Assembly (NCBI RefSeq): GCF_910592395.1
Contig: NC_088320.1
Span: 15,562,501 to 15,626,500, forward strand
Origin: Lineus longissimus
Taxonomy: Eukaryota > Nemertea > Pilidiophora > Heteronemertea > Lineidae
Length of the DNA stretch: 64,000 nucleotides
Direction of reading: 5' to 3'
Under the pieces are notes generated by a model. That model had not been told where the DNA came from. It saw nothing but the letters and a program-made list of their open reading frames with translations, and made no database searches. This document shows, piece by piece, positions 10,358 through 21,314 of the stretch. A program made the translations under genes and the position numbers. Every line of letters begins with the position of its first letter. Positions within the stretch are counted from its first letter, which is position 1.

Positions 10358-10945
10358 CTAACGAGAGAATAACTTCTTGTGCGATGGTTCATTGACCAAA
10401 GATCTCAGTGCCTTCTTAACATTTTTGTAGATGGTTATTTCTGACAAGATATAGTACAATTTATTATTTGTGAGGTGACTATGGCAATACTGCATAATGT
10501 CACCATTATAACGAACAATAAAATGATGGCAGCCTTCAAAATCAATTTGAGTGAAACTGAGTTCTCCATCAGTTGAATTGAAGTGGAGCATTCTCGCCCC
10601 ATTAAGTACAACTATTAGTGTTCGTCTTACCAAGAAAACATTCGTGACGTGAACGTACTCTTCAGTCTGGAGATGAAGCTTTTTTTGCAAGAAACGTTTA
10701 GATGTCGGGTCATAAAATGATATAGTTATCAACTGATGAGATGAGGTAACCGTTTTTTTCAAAATACAAGGAATATTGTAATACGTATGATATATAGCAT
10801 GTGTCTGTTTGAATGGCCTTATCTCATGACTACACATGGCAATAACAGAAATATTTATTTGGTGTTTTTTCATTGTCACATGCTCCACAATATTGCAATG
10901 AACTAGGTAGTGCCTACGTTTTCGAATCAAGACAATCATCGTCAT
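10358..10945 (-). CDS. Conserved 195-codon ORF of unknown function, unit A
   Basis: ATG at 10,945. It is open in all three units (also 37,498-38,088 and 47,330-47,917), and the only length difference is one in-frame codon (an extra Gln in unit B). I see no signal peptide or membrane span. The protein is rich in hydrophobic/aromatic strand-like stretches such as ISFYDPTSKRFLQKK and FVLNGAKMIHFNST, which faintly resemble beta-propeller blades; that is only an impression. By eye most A/B differences change the amino acid, so strong purifying selection is not shown. It could be an exon of a larger minus-strand gene. Confidence 0.45.
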   Translation of the reverse strand: MTMIVLIRKRRHYLVHCNIVEHVTMKKHQINISVIAMCSHEIRPFKQTHAIYHTYYNIPCILKKTVTSSHQLITISFYDPTSKRFLQKKLHLQTEEYVHVTNVFLVRRTLIVVLNGARMLHFNSTDGELSFTQIDFEGCHHFIVRYNGDIMQYCHSHLTNNKLYYILSEITIYKNVKKALRSLVNEPSHKKLFSR

Positions 10946-10989
10946 ACTTCGTTCATAAAACCAGTAATGGTAGTAGGTATGCGAATGCC

Positions 10990-11450
10990 TAGCTGGTAAG
11001 TCTTTTGCCAGCCTGAATTCAATGTGGCCTTTATTCCTGAATTTAGAATCATAGAGAATGTGTTTACTAACAATGACAAAGCTCTTATATTCTCCACGTA
11101 TACGGAGATAGCCTGAATGTGTTAAGGTTCTGACGAATGCTGGATATCCACTGTCAATACGTGAAAGGTTAAATATATAGAAAACAAGCCGTGTCTTTGT
11201 AATCCCATATCTGAGGACGAAAATATCATTATTGAAGAGGAAGTAGGAACGGTCATATTTAAGGAAGTGTCCTTTGAAAGAAATTCGACTCCGAAGGTAA
11301 CTGAGTTGAGACTTTCTAATCTAAAAGATTTATGCATGATTAACGCAAAGAAATATTTGGACCGTAACTCAACATTTGATGATTTGACATGTTATTGTCA
11401 TGTGCTTCTCCGGCATAAAACTCTCCACAATAAGTTAGTAACATGGTAAA
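10990..11450 (+). pseudogene. Plus-strand ORF relic 1 (paralogue of relic 2), unit A
   Basis: In the plus frame it reads a stretch like FIPEFRIIENVFTNN, then DECWISTV, then ENIIIEEEV and FKEVSFERN. This parallels the plus ORF at 50,188-50,568 (PEFKVTENELTDN, DEYWISTISV, ENIIIEGEV, GIFKDSF). Stops (TGA and TAA near 11,115-11,125) break it. It was therefore a tandemly duplicated coding segment, now decayed. The family is unknown. The reverse strand is also open in part (11,122-11,337), and I cannot rule out that strand. Confidence 0.35.
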
Positions 11451-11591
11451 GGACTGAAGCAAATGGGAATTCCCGCCGGTATACGATTTTTCATTGTTCC
11501 CGTTTTCAGGTGTTTTCATGCAATAAACAGGACAGGACCGGAGTAATAGGGAAACAGAGAAAACCATGCTAATCTGTAATACAGCGATCAT
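11340..11591 (-). CDS. Short ORF with signal-peptide-like N-terminus, unit A
   Basis: From ATG 11,591 it reads 83 codons beginning MIAVLQISMVFSVSLLLRSC, a good signal-peptide-like segment, followed by a Cys-containing tail. The leader is conserved in unit B (38,477-38,731) and unit C (region 48,566-48,860, one base inserted further on). It might be a first coding exon of a secreted protein. No domain is recognised, and part of it overlaps plus-strand relic 1. Confidence 0.35.
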   Translation of the reverse strand: MIAVLQISMVFSVSLLLRSCPVYCMKTPENGNNEKSYTGGNSHLLQSFTMLLTYCGEFYAGEAHDNNMSNHQMLSYGPNISLR

Positions 11592-11649
11592 AAACAATGA
11601 CAGAGTAAACACTCGGAGATCTGTATAAAGTCCTGTCGAACGATGATGG

Positions 11650-11985
11650 CATTCTCAGCGAGAACGAGCTTACAAACAATTGCATCGCTTCTAAATTATT
11701 CACATTAATTGAGATAGCTTGCATGTTTGATCCACCTGATTAATATTGGATATCCACTATCAGTGTTAGAAATGATAATGAAGTAGAAAACACTACGAGA
11801 CTTTGTAGTCGCGTCACTGAGAGCGAAAATATCATTAATGAAGGAAAGGTAGCAGGAAGAGACATATTTAAAGACTCCTTTGAATTGAAAGAAATTCAAC
11901 TTGGAATGTTACTTATTTGCGACTTTCTTATCTCAAATATTGTCTTTGTGTACCAAAAGAAAGCTCAAGACTTACATGGATACTG
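11650..11985 (+). pseudogene. Plus-strand ORF relic 2, unit A
   Basis: Homologous to the intact 126-codon ORF at 50,188-50,568. In unit A a GAA codon has become TAA just after the DPPD stretch, and the 5' part is missing because of a deletion shared with unit B. The final codons and the stop after the HGY end are conserved in all units. Confidence 0.4.
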
Positions 11986-12195
11986 AACTCAAAAAACACT
12001 GTCCTTGTGCAATGCATACTCTTTAAACTATCATTGTACTGCCTGTATAGTCTTTATAATATCCACTAGCGTGTTTCGTTACGATTTAACATCATATTAC
12101 ATAATGATTATCTAAGGTCTAGCCTCGCTAGCCAATAATCTCTGCCCAATTTTCCAAAGTGACAAATCGCGTCAGTGGATGCAGGCCTTGTTAGT

Positions 12196-12387
12196 TGTCG
12201 GGGATCTTCCCCACATTTAGGGTAAAACCCTTCCTTTTGTCGATAAACAGAACGAAACACCTGATTCTTCAAATCAACAAGGCGCACTCCTCACACACGT
12301 GGGTTTATTCTCATTACCATACAAACACAAGAACATTTCTAGCGACGCACATTTACATACAAGGTGTGACAAAGACAGTCCGCAACA
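12196..12387 (-). repeat. BEL/Pao LTR, 3' LTR of the unit A element
   Basis: A 192-bp block that on the plus strand starts TGTCGGGGATC and ends GTCCGCAACA (TG..CA). It is preceded by TTAGT (12,191-12,195). The same block occurs at 30,724-30,915, 39,336-39,526 and 50,778-50,966. In units A and C it is followed by purine-rich sequence (read on minus: GCGGGGAGATAA just before the LTR), a fitting polypurine tract. This makes it the 3' LTR of a minus-strand element. Confidence 0.85.
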
Positions 12388-12690
12388 TTATCTCCCCGCA
12401 TTGGAGGAACTCCAAAGAGTAAGACTAGGCCTATGCCTAATGTAAGGACGGCTGCTTAATCTTAAGTGTATCACAACTCCTATTACTTATAGTGTGTGAG
12501 GGACTGTTGGAAATCTAATCAGAGCTATAGAATTACTGTATACTTTCCAACTGATTATACATTCAGTTCAGCTTGAAGCAAGTCTCAAAAGTAAACAGAC
12601 AATCAGTTATACATGTAGTATTCACTTCGATTATCAACTTGAACTTATAACTCAAGATACAACTTGCAACTTAAAATCAAGTACTAGACG
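12388..12690 (-). mobile_element. BEL/Pao 3' untranslated region, fragment
   Basis: Aligns with 50,967-51,268, the stretch between pol and LTR in unit C. Homology stops at the sequence AAGTACTAGA, after which unrelated DNA follows. A further 86-bp match to the next part of the same region is at about 16,437-16,522, and the rest resumes at about 28,998. Confidence 0.75.
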
Positions 12691-15600
12691 CAAGGGCCCA
12701 GCGCGCCGCGTAGCGGCAAAAAAGCGAAGCTGGCGAAACATTTATAACGGGTCACCGTCACTTATTATTGGACTTATAGCGCATTTACGGGGTTGCAACT
12801 ATTGGCTCACTGTCTATAGTGACCATTAAAGTTGCATGGGTTTTTTAACCTCATTTTGCGATAACCTCGTTTGTCCATAAGGGCTGACCGATTCGGGCGC
12901 AATCGGCATCATTGGCTGTGTTTGGCATCATAGGTGTGTCTCGTGAAGTGATTTTGGACAACAAACCATCGTATATATCTGTTTTTTTCGTTTTTCCATG
13001 TAATTTTGCCACGCCCCTTTTCCAGGGTGTTATTCATATTGATTTATTATGGTCATATGTACGTACATTCGTACAAGGGGACGAGCTTACTATGTTCCAA
13101 CAAATCGAGTACATTCGCAAAATGTTGATTTTTTGGACGCGTGTGAGTAGTGCAAATCGGCCACAAACAATTTATTCCATTTGATTCCATTTGATTCCAT
13201 CGACAAATATTTAAAGAAAAGAACGAATATCGTGCCAGTTCGATAGTTTCAGGTTTGATTAGTAAGGTTTGATCCGGGGGGGGGGGGGGGGGGGTGATAA
13301 TGATATGCTACATTAGCCGATAATCAACCTGGGATCGATGAAGTATTGCAGGTGTATGACTGTATGCAACTAAGCTTATGGTGAGCATTCGGAACGAGGT
13401 AATCACCGTAATTCCCGTCATCCTTTAATGTTTACATCGTTCACTGCTTGCTTTCCGTACAAAATCAGTAAGTTTTCAGATGTCGAGGTGATGGAAATAC
13501 TCATCGAAGTGTCAATTAGTTGTCTGTGAATCGCTGGCAGCATTGGTATGACCTGGTTTGGGTGACACTGACTGACAGAGTTGCACTTGCAGCCTGATGC
13601 GGATGGCCGGTGAATTCTGAAGTCAACGTATACGTATAGGCCGGACATCCTAAACAGCGTCCACCAGCGTCCACCAGGTTTCAAAGTTATCAAAATTATA
13701 TTTTCTTGACATAAATCAATAATATTATCAGTGCAGTGCCCTAGTAAGCGCGCAGCGCCTTTAGGTTGGGGGAAACCCCCCAAACCCCCTGGTTGGGACC
13801 CTGCTATAGTTCCTCCGCCAATTTTTTGTTTTGATAGACATTTTTCTCCGTGTATCGCATTAGCAGTAACTCAACTCCATCGTCATAATAGCCGGCAATG
13901 AAATGGAAAATGCCCCCCCCCCCCCCTGAAAGGTGTCCAGACTATCGTAGTCTGGGACTCTGGCAGATTCTAATGTAAAGTGCAAGCTCTATTGAACTCG
14001 CGCAACTGTCGCCATGGAGAGCCCCCCCCCCCCCCCCCCCCAACCCCCGTCCTTCTGACATGTTTTAGCCAGTGCATTGGGGGAAGGCCCCTCAAACCCC
14101 CTATTGGCCTCTCAATAAGTCCTTCCGAGCTGCTTACCCTGGGGCGCTCGAGTGGAACCCCCAAACCTTCATGATGGTGCAGTCCTTTGACAGAGCGAGG
14201 AAGAGGTACTCCTTTGATGGTACCCTAACTGCAACCCTCAACCATCATTACCCTTCCTTTTCACTGGCATGATATTGGCAAGACTCCCACGAGGTCGTAC
14301 TGGTGGCTTCCTTGAGGCAATTGCTTGTGGTCGTACCTGGGCAACCAATTCAAGGGGTCAGGGATCTAGGGATCAGGTTTTTCCCCCACCAACATGTTGC
14401 CGAATGGTTAATGCATAAAAAATTGGTTGGAAAGGGTTTTTGCTGGCCAAGAGACTTGAAGACACTTTACTCTTGAGGAACACCAGACTGATGAACAAAG
14501 AACTCAAGGAACCCTCTTCATACCTGGGAGCATAAAAAGCCTGCTAGCGAATATTGATTATTCTTTAGAAAAAAACAGAAGATCTGCAAAACCAATGGTA
14601 CCCCATAAAAACATGCATTCCTCCTTATGGTGTCTTCGGATCCCACCACGGCCCATGTGGAATTCGTTCAAAAGGTTTATTGAAATCTCAAAATAATTTT
14701 TTTTTTCGGAACGCCTTCCCGTCTTTTGCTTCATTATTTCGGGATTATATCCATTTTAAGCATCTTTTGGATATCATTACTAAAGTCTCAAAAATCAAAA
14801 CACATATTTCGGGGGGTAAACCCCCAGAAATTGAAGTTTGATTAAAAAACAGTGAGAATAATCGTCTGGTTCTCTCTCGGAGCTCAGAATAGTCGAGTTA
14901 CTACTTTCGCGCGTTTATCTCTTCTGGCGGCCATTTTAAGTCAAATTTAAGCCATTTGAAACGAATCCATGTACTTGAGAAACATTGTTTACATTGGATG
15001 ACGTCGTATGCACGTTAACCATAGTAGCGCTTCGCAGAAAAGCCTGCTGCGCGCTTAAAATAGGTTATTTAAAACATATTTTGCAAGTTTTATTGCAATA
15101 TAGCTTCACACCACAAGTTTGTTGTGGCAATCTACGTCATCATGTCTTTAGTGGCCGCATCAGGGACACCATGCTAAGTCACATAAAGTGTGTCGTGGAG
15201 GCGTGTCCGCCAGACTACCGCGTGATTGGTTGACCTAGTTGATATCTGTGTCAATTCGTTGTTTTTGCGACGACCAATAATGACGAATCATCAGCAAGAG
15301 TATTGACTTGTCGTAGTGGCCGGTAAGGGCGATGGGACGAGGCCTTATCACTAAGTCCGTAGTGTAACTACATGTAGTTGTAACAACCCTTCTTGGTTTA
15401 TGCACTTATTTATACCCTTAAAGAAGCAAATGCTTTCAACACATATAATCTGTGCCTCTTATGATTCAGCGATATCTAGAAATCATCACTTGCGTGTTTC
15501 CAGGGAATGTGAAGATTTTTTCATATTTTTGCATTTTTCTCCAAATATAGGGTTTAAAATGTGCCTTAGCCTGATTATACTTCTAAGCTCTTCAATTGGT

Positions 15601-16436
15601 ACTCGCATTTTAGTCTGGTGGTCCGCCATCTTGGATTCAGTAAGTGAACCAATTGGTCCAGTCCCTGTTGACAACATTATAGCAATCATTTCTCACAGTG
15701 AGCCATTATCGCCGAAGGGCTTGTTTTGCTTTATAGTGTCACCAGGAAAGAAAAGCATGCGACCTAACGCCGATCTATTTGTATAAAGTGATAATTGAAA
15801 GGTATATAGTAGGAAATATCAATAAAATAATCATTCCATGTCGTCTTTTGAGGGCATTTTTGATTGTAAAAAATATATGTGTACGTCACCGGAGTCTCTG
15901 CAACGATAATTTTATCACAGCAGTCTCGCGCAAGTAGAAGTTCTTTACCTATTAGTTCTTCACTTATTAGTCTGGCGCAAAGCCAGACGTTTTCCATGAC
16001 GATTTCACTACGATGTTTGACCAGAAGGAGCAGTGCGCGAGATATGCTAATGAGCAGACTTCCCTCGCTTGAGTTTCGGAAGAATGTTCCATATCGCGCT
16101 AAGCTGACCACTGATGACCATGACAGGCGTCCATTGGACTGGTACAGGTTGGAACTGAACATTGAATATGCTGGTGGTGACGCTTTCTGATGAGAAGTTG
16201 GTCATAACTGATGCAGTATCCTTGGACTTGTCCACAGCATCGTTCAATCATTGCTCTCTGAGCTGGCTTGATTCTGTACCTACACAAATACTGAGACCAA
16301 ATGCCTGTTGTGTTGTGCTTTAAGAGAGGCTGGCGCCATGCCTAGTCTCTCTTTAAGCACAGTCAACAGACACCAACCCCCTCAGACTCAGAAACCACAA
16401 ACGCCCAACTCTTCCTGCTACCTTAATACTTCTGAA
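12691..16436. other. Block without recognisable genes; G/C homopolymers and hairpins
   Basis: 3.7 kb lying between two pieces of BEL 3' UTR homology. It holds a run of 19 G (13,276-13,294), 14 C (13,913-13,926) and 20 C (14,022-14,041). It also holds repeated GGGGGAAACCCCCC-like hairpins near 13,763-13,799, 14,080-14,103, 14,143-14,166 and 14,812-14,826. ORFs here (for example 15,400-15,786 and 15,764-16,162 on opposite strands) look random. Confidence 0.6.
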
Positions 16437-16522
16437 TTGCCAGGTTACAAAATGATTTTAGACCGAAACTTCTATTTACTTCACAGTATTACTGGCTACA
16501 GTAGAAGAGCAGGGCTTGTGAT
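16437..16522 (-). mobile_element. 86-bp BEL/Pao 3' UTR fragment
   Basis: Reads CCAGGTTACAAAATG through CTACAGTAGAAGAGCAGGGC, matching 51,270-51,353 with scattered substitutions. It is isolated between unrelated sequences, so the BEL 3' UTR in unit A is split into at least three pieces. Confidence 0.6.
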
Positions 16523-16731
16523 ATCTCCCAAAATACCAGACTTATTTCAATGTGGTTTGAACTGGGTTTTCACAAATCTTGTTGTTTATATAAACATTCT
16601 AATTTCAGTGAAATGTGTCATTGTCTTCATTATGTAATCGACCATTTTAAAAAGGTCAAAAAAATAACTTTTTTATTTCAGGAAAATTTCCACCAAAAAT
16701 TACACTAGTGTTGTAGTACAGCAAGAATTAA

Positions 16732-17093
16732 TGCAAGTATCAATTCGTGTCTTGTACCCCCCCTCCTCAAGGGTACGACACCTTATCACCCTATAACGAC
16801 ATCTTAAGGCTCAAGCATCACCCTTTTTTCACCAAGGCTACTTTTTCTTTCGTCAAGACATCACCATCAACAATACATCAGTTGTCACCATCATATAAAG
16901 TAACCGGACTAATTTTACTGGGTAAGGCTGTATGTTCGACAAGACATCGACACATTAGCATCCTTATTCTTTCCAGCTTCGCCAAATTTTCACTGAAGGA
17001 AATATAAACACTACTCAAGCATCGGCAAAGATTAGTGGTGATAGCTCAACTACCCTTGAGGAGGGGGGTACAAGAAACGAATTGATACTTGCA
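16732..17093. mobile_element. MITE with about 41-bp terminal inverted repeats
   Basis: The left end TGCAAGTATCAATTCGTGTC, continuing through TTGTACCCCCCC to CCTCAAGGG, is repeated in inverted form at 17,053-17,093 with very few differences. Total length is 362 bp. The interior has no coding capacity. No clear target duplication could be fixed. Confidence 0.85.
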
Positions 17094-17128
17094 TAAGACT
17101 TTCTGGGATGTTTTCATGTTGATATCTT

Positions 17129-17676
17129 ATCAGCTGTGTTCTCACTGAATCCGATCTGAAGTCGTTCTCCGTAAAACGTCCGACGGAAAACGTTTTAGCA
17201 AAAACGCACACTAGATTTTAAAAGCGTTCTCAAAGCGTCTTCAAAACGTTTTGAGCGGGTCACACTGAAGTCGTGTTGGTTGTAGATAGGAGTATTTCTA
17301 TGAACGTTTTGCATCTGCCCCTCTACGTCCTCGTCCCTCCACAGGCCCAGGAGGGCAAGAACTTCAATCCTGGCCCACACATTACCTCTCCCAGCCATTC
17401 TAAGCGAAGCAAGCACAAAATAAATGAAATGTCAGACACACGCAGCATCCAGGCTTCAGAACGGAAGTAAAGTAAAAATCACTAATGCGCATGCGTACAC
17501 CACAGAACCGTTTTAGCTGAAACGGTTTCAAGACGACTTGAAAGCGCATCATGAACCGTTCTCGTTAAAACGGTTTCAAAACGTTTTAAGGACCCTCTAG
17601 TGTGGCACCCTAAACCGTTTTAAAGACTTAAAACGTTTTCAAAACGTTTTAAAGGCCCAGTGAGAACACAGCTTAA
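17129..17676. mobile_element. MITE with CAGCTGTGTTCTCACTG inverted ends and AAAACGTTTT motifs
   Basis: Left end CAGCTGTGTTCTCACTG (17,129-17,145) is matched by the inverted CAGTGAGAACACAGC at about 17,659-17,673. The interior carries many copies of the palindrome AAAACGTTTT and its decayed forms. The TIR would fit a hAT- or Kolobok-type MITE; the target duplication is unclear. Confidence 0.7.
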
Positions 17677-17934
17677 GATGATGCTCTCAAGCCAAAGTCG
17701 CCGCTGCCGGAAGTAACATGATGCAGCTTTACAACACTTCCGGAAAATACGAACAGGTGCATTGGCAAATAATTGAAGGCATAGAGAAGAGTCTATAGGA
17801 TAGAGAAAAACCAACTGCAGAGAAAGGCTGATCACATCTTGTAACGACTCAACCAACCAGCACCAGTAGCCCACTACACCTCCCACCAGCAGAGACCGGC
17901 ATGGACGTCAACAGTGACAGACAACAAGTTTCCA
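17677..17934. other. Short unique stretch before the minisatellite
   Basis: No gene or repeat is recognised. Its last part (CAGCAGAGACCGGC to CAACAGTGA) recurs inside the minisatellite at about 19,571-19,613, so it belonged to the ancestral locus that seeded the array. Confidence 0.5.
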
Positions 17935-20885
17935 GGCTGACCCAGAGGATTGAGGCTTGGTATCCTGTGTCACACGGTGGGTCAACAGTCGACTCCCTAT
18001 CTACGTTATTAGAGAACTGATCTTGTTGCCAGACTGTCCCACAGGATTGCGGCTTGGTATATATCCTGTGTCTAACGGCGGAACCACAGTCGACTCACTG
18101 ACCCAGAGGATTGTAGCTTGGTATCCTGAGTCACATGGTGGGACCACAGTCGACACACTATCTGCTCTACAAGAGAACTGCTCTGGTTTCGAGACTGTCC
18201 CGTCAGATTGTGGCTTGGTATCCTGTGTCACACGGTGTACATGGGACCACATTCGACACACTATCTGCTTTACAAGAGAACTGCTCTGGTTTCTAAACTG
18301 GCACAGAGGATTGTCGCTTTGTATCCTGTGTCAAACGGTGGGACCACAGTCGACTCACTATCTGCTCTACGAGAGAACTGCTCTGGTTGCGAGACTGGCC
18401 CGGAGGATGGCGGCTTGGTATCCTGTGTCTAACGGCGGAACCACAGTCGACTCACAACGCAGATCTAGAGGATTCTGGCTTAGTATCCTGCTTCACACGG
18501 TGAGTCAACGGACGACTCACTAACTGCTCTATGAGAGAACTGCTGGCCTAGAGGATCGCAGCTTGGTATCCTGTGTCACACGATGGGACGACAGTCGACT
18601 CATTATCTGCTCTACAACAGAACTTCTCTGTTTGCGAGACTGGCCCAGAGGATGGCGGCTTAGTATCCTGTGTCACACGATGGGACGACAGTCGACTCAC
18701 TATCTGCTCTACAACAGAACTTCTCTGTTTGCGAGACTGGCCCAGAGGATGGCGGCTTAGTATCCTGTGTCACACGATGGGACGACAGTCGACTCACTAT
18801 CTGCTCTACAACAGAACTTCTCTGTTTGCGAGACTGGCCCAGAGGATGGCGGCTTAGTATCCTGTGTCACACGATGGGACGACAGTCGACTCATTATCTG
18901 CTCTACAACAGAACTTCTCTGTTTGCGAGACTGGCCCAGAGGATGGCGGCTTAGTATCCTGTGTCACATGGTGGGACGACAGTCGACTCACTATCTGCTC
19001 TACAACAGAACTTCTCTGTTTGCGAGACTGGCCCAGAGGATTGTGGCTTGGTATCCTGTGTCACATGGTGGGATCACAGTCGACTCACTATCTGCTCTAC
19101 AAGATAACTGCTCTGGTTGTCAGACAGTCCCGCAGTATTGCGGCTTGGTACCCTATGTCACACGATGGGACCACAGTCGACACACTATTCACTCTAAGAG
19201 GGAACTGCTCAGTGGCACAAAGGATTGCGGCTTGGGATCCTGTGTCACACGGTTGGACCACAGTTTACTCACTATCTGCCCTATAAGAGAACTGCTTTGG
19301 TTGCCAGACTGGCCCAGAGGATTGTGGCATGGTATCCTGTGTCACACGGTGGGACCATAGTTTACTCACTATCTGCTCTATAAGAGAACTGCATTGGTTG
19401 GGAGACTGTCCCAGAGGATTGTGGGTTGGTATCCAGTGTCACACGGTGGGACCACAGTCGACTCACTGGCCCAGAGGAATTCGGCTTGGTATCCTATGTC
19501 ACACGGTGGGTCCAAAGTCGACACACTCTCTGCTCAATAAGAGAACTTCTCTGGTTGCGATACTTGCCAAGAGGACCTCCCTCCAGCAGAGATCGGCCTG
19601 GACGTCAACAGTGATAGACAAACGTCGCCAGACTGTCCCGCAGGATTACGGCTTGGTATCCTGTGTCACACGGTGGGACCACAGTCGACTCACTATCTGC
19701 TCTACAAGATAACTGCTCTGGTTGTCAGACAGTCCCGCAGTATTGCGGCTTGGTACCCTATGTCACACGATGGGACCACAGTCGACACACTAATCGCTCT
19801 TCGAGAGAACTGCTCACTGGCCCAAATGATTGTGGCTTGGTATCCCGTGTCACACGGTGAGACCACAGTCGACTCACTATCTGCTCTAGAACTGCTCTAG
19901 TTTCGAGACTGGCCCAGAGGATTGTAGCTTGGTATCCTGTGTCACACGGTGCAGTTTTGACCACAGTCGACACACTATCTGCTCTGTAAGAGAACTACTC
20001 TAGTTTCGAGACTGGCCCAGAGGATAGTGGCGTGCTTTCCTGTGTCACACGGTGAGTCCACAATTGATTCACTATCTGTTCTACAACAGAACTGCTCCGG
20101 TTGCCAGACTGGCCCAGAGGATGGCGGCTTGGTATCGTGTCTAACGGCGGAACCACAGTCGACTCACTGGCCCAGAGGATTGTGGCGTGGTATCCTGTGT
20201 CACATGGTGGGACCACAGTCGACACACTATCTGCTCTACAAGAGAATTGCTCTGGTTGACAGAGTGTCCTGCAGGATTCCGGTTTGGAATCCTGTGTCAC
20301 ACGGTGCACGTCGGTCCACAGTCGACACATTATCTGCTCTATAAGAGAACTGCTCTGGTTTCGAGACTGGCCAAGAGGATTGCAGCTTGGTATCCTGTGT
20401 CACACGGTGGAACCACAGTCGACTCAAAGGCCCGGAGGATTGTGGCTTGGTATCCTGTGTCACACGGTGAGTCCAAAGTCGACTCACTATCGGCTCTATA
20501 AGAGAACTGCTCTGGTTGCGAGACTGGCTCGGAGGATGGCGGCTTAGTGTCCTGTGTCTAACGGCGGAACCACAGTCGACTCACGGGCCGAGAGGATTGT
20601 TGCTTGGTATCCTGTGTCACACGGTGAGTCAAGGGTCGACACACTCTATCTGCTCTCTAAGAGATCTGCTCTGGTTGCGAGACTGGCCCGGAGGATGGCG
20701 GCTTGGTATCCTGTGTCTAACGGCGGAACCACAGTCGACACACAACCCAGATCTAGAGGATTCTGGCTTAGTATTCTGTTTCACACGGTGAGTCAACGGA
20801 CGACGCACCAACTGCTCTATGAGAGAACTGCTGGCCTAGAGGATTGCGACTTGATATCCTGTGTCACACGCTGTACCGCACCACC
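17935..20885 (+). repeat. 97-bp minisatellite, about 30 irregular units
   Basis: The period is exactly 97 bp in the homogeneous core (18,573-18,960). Each unit contains CCTGTGTCACACGGTGGG, then ACCACAGTCGACTCACTATC, then TGCTCTACAAGAGAACTGC and GACTGGCCCAGAGGATTG. Many units are deletion variants in which one CAGAGGATT segment follows directly on GTCGACTCACT. Long ORFs in several frames arise only because 97-bp repeats stay open by chance. Confidence 0.95.
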
Positions 20886-20987
20886 ACATTGATGAGTGAA
20901 TCTTAAATATCAAGAATCGAACTTTTGGCCATGGCACTACACAACCTCATTAAGGAGTAACTATCAAGAATCGAACGTATGACCAAC

Positions 20988-21135
20988 GCAGCCTTTCATC
21001 GCTTTCGAGGAAGAAACGACATTTTTTCTCTCATTTCAAGAATGAAACAGATGCCTTTATTTGCTTTTAGGAAGAAGCGAGAGGTTTTCTCCTATTTCTC
21101 GAAGAAACGGCTGCCTTTCATTGCTTTCGAGGATA
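20988..21135 (+). repeat. Three degenerate repeats of about 55 bp
   Basis: The motif GCCTTTCATCGCTTTCGAGG and AAGAAACGAC recurs as GCCTTTATTTGCTTTTAGG and GCCTTTCATTGCTTTCGAGG. Nothing else is recognised between the minisatellite and the peptide gene's 3' end. Confidence 0.6.
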
Positions 21136-21228
21136 GACGTATGGTGATCCAATGATTCCGAATACATAAAACTAGGTTTTAAAAGCAAATAAAAACAAAT
21201 CAGTGCGGACTGGTATAACTATTTGTGA

Positions 21229-21234
21229 TTTATT
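21229..21234 (-). terminator. Polyadenylation signal AATAAA of the small peptide gene
   Basis: Plus-strand TTTATT reads AATAAA on the minus strand, about 80 bases downstream of the stop codon at 21,317-21,315. Position and sequence suit a 3' end for the two-exon gene above it. Confidence 0.5.
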
Positions 21235-21314
21235 TAGTATTGTGGTAATACATCATATTTTGAACTCTTGTGACGCACTCACGTGGATGAAACGAACACT
21301 GTACAATATGGCAT

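Larger units (their letters stand above)
3871..12195. repeat. Tandem segmental unit A (left part)
   Basis: Homologous over its length to unit B (31,701-40,381) and unit C (42,034-50,777). It starts at the Harbinger target CAG and runs to the TTAGT target site of the BEL LTR at 12,191-12,195. Its right-hand remainder (PAN exon region) has been pushed to 30,916-31,700 by the BEL insertion. It contains the TIR element, satellite, 195-codon ORF and plus-strand ORF pair listed below. Unit-A-only material includes the 1,033-bp block at 7,384-8,416. Confidence 0.9.

Noticed and set aside
13970-14174. ORFs with glycine or proline runs on both strands
   Set aside because: They translate the homopolymer C tract and share no domain.
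15400-16190. Opposed ORFs of 103-132 codons
   Set aside because: Mutually overlapping on both strands, with no domain, splice site or duplicate elsewhere in the window to support them.
17957-20892. Many overlapping 60-197-codon ORFs on both strands
   Set aside because: They follow the 97-bp minisatellite period and shift frame from unit to unit; no start, domain or splice context supports coding.
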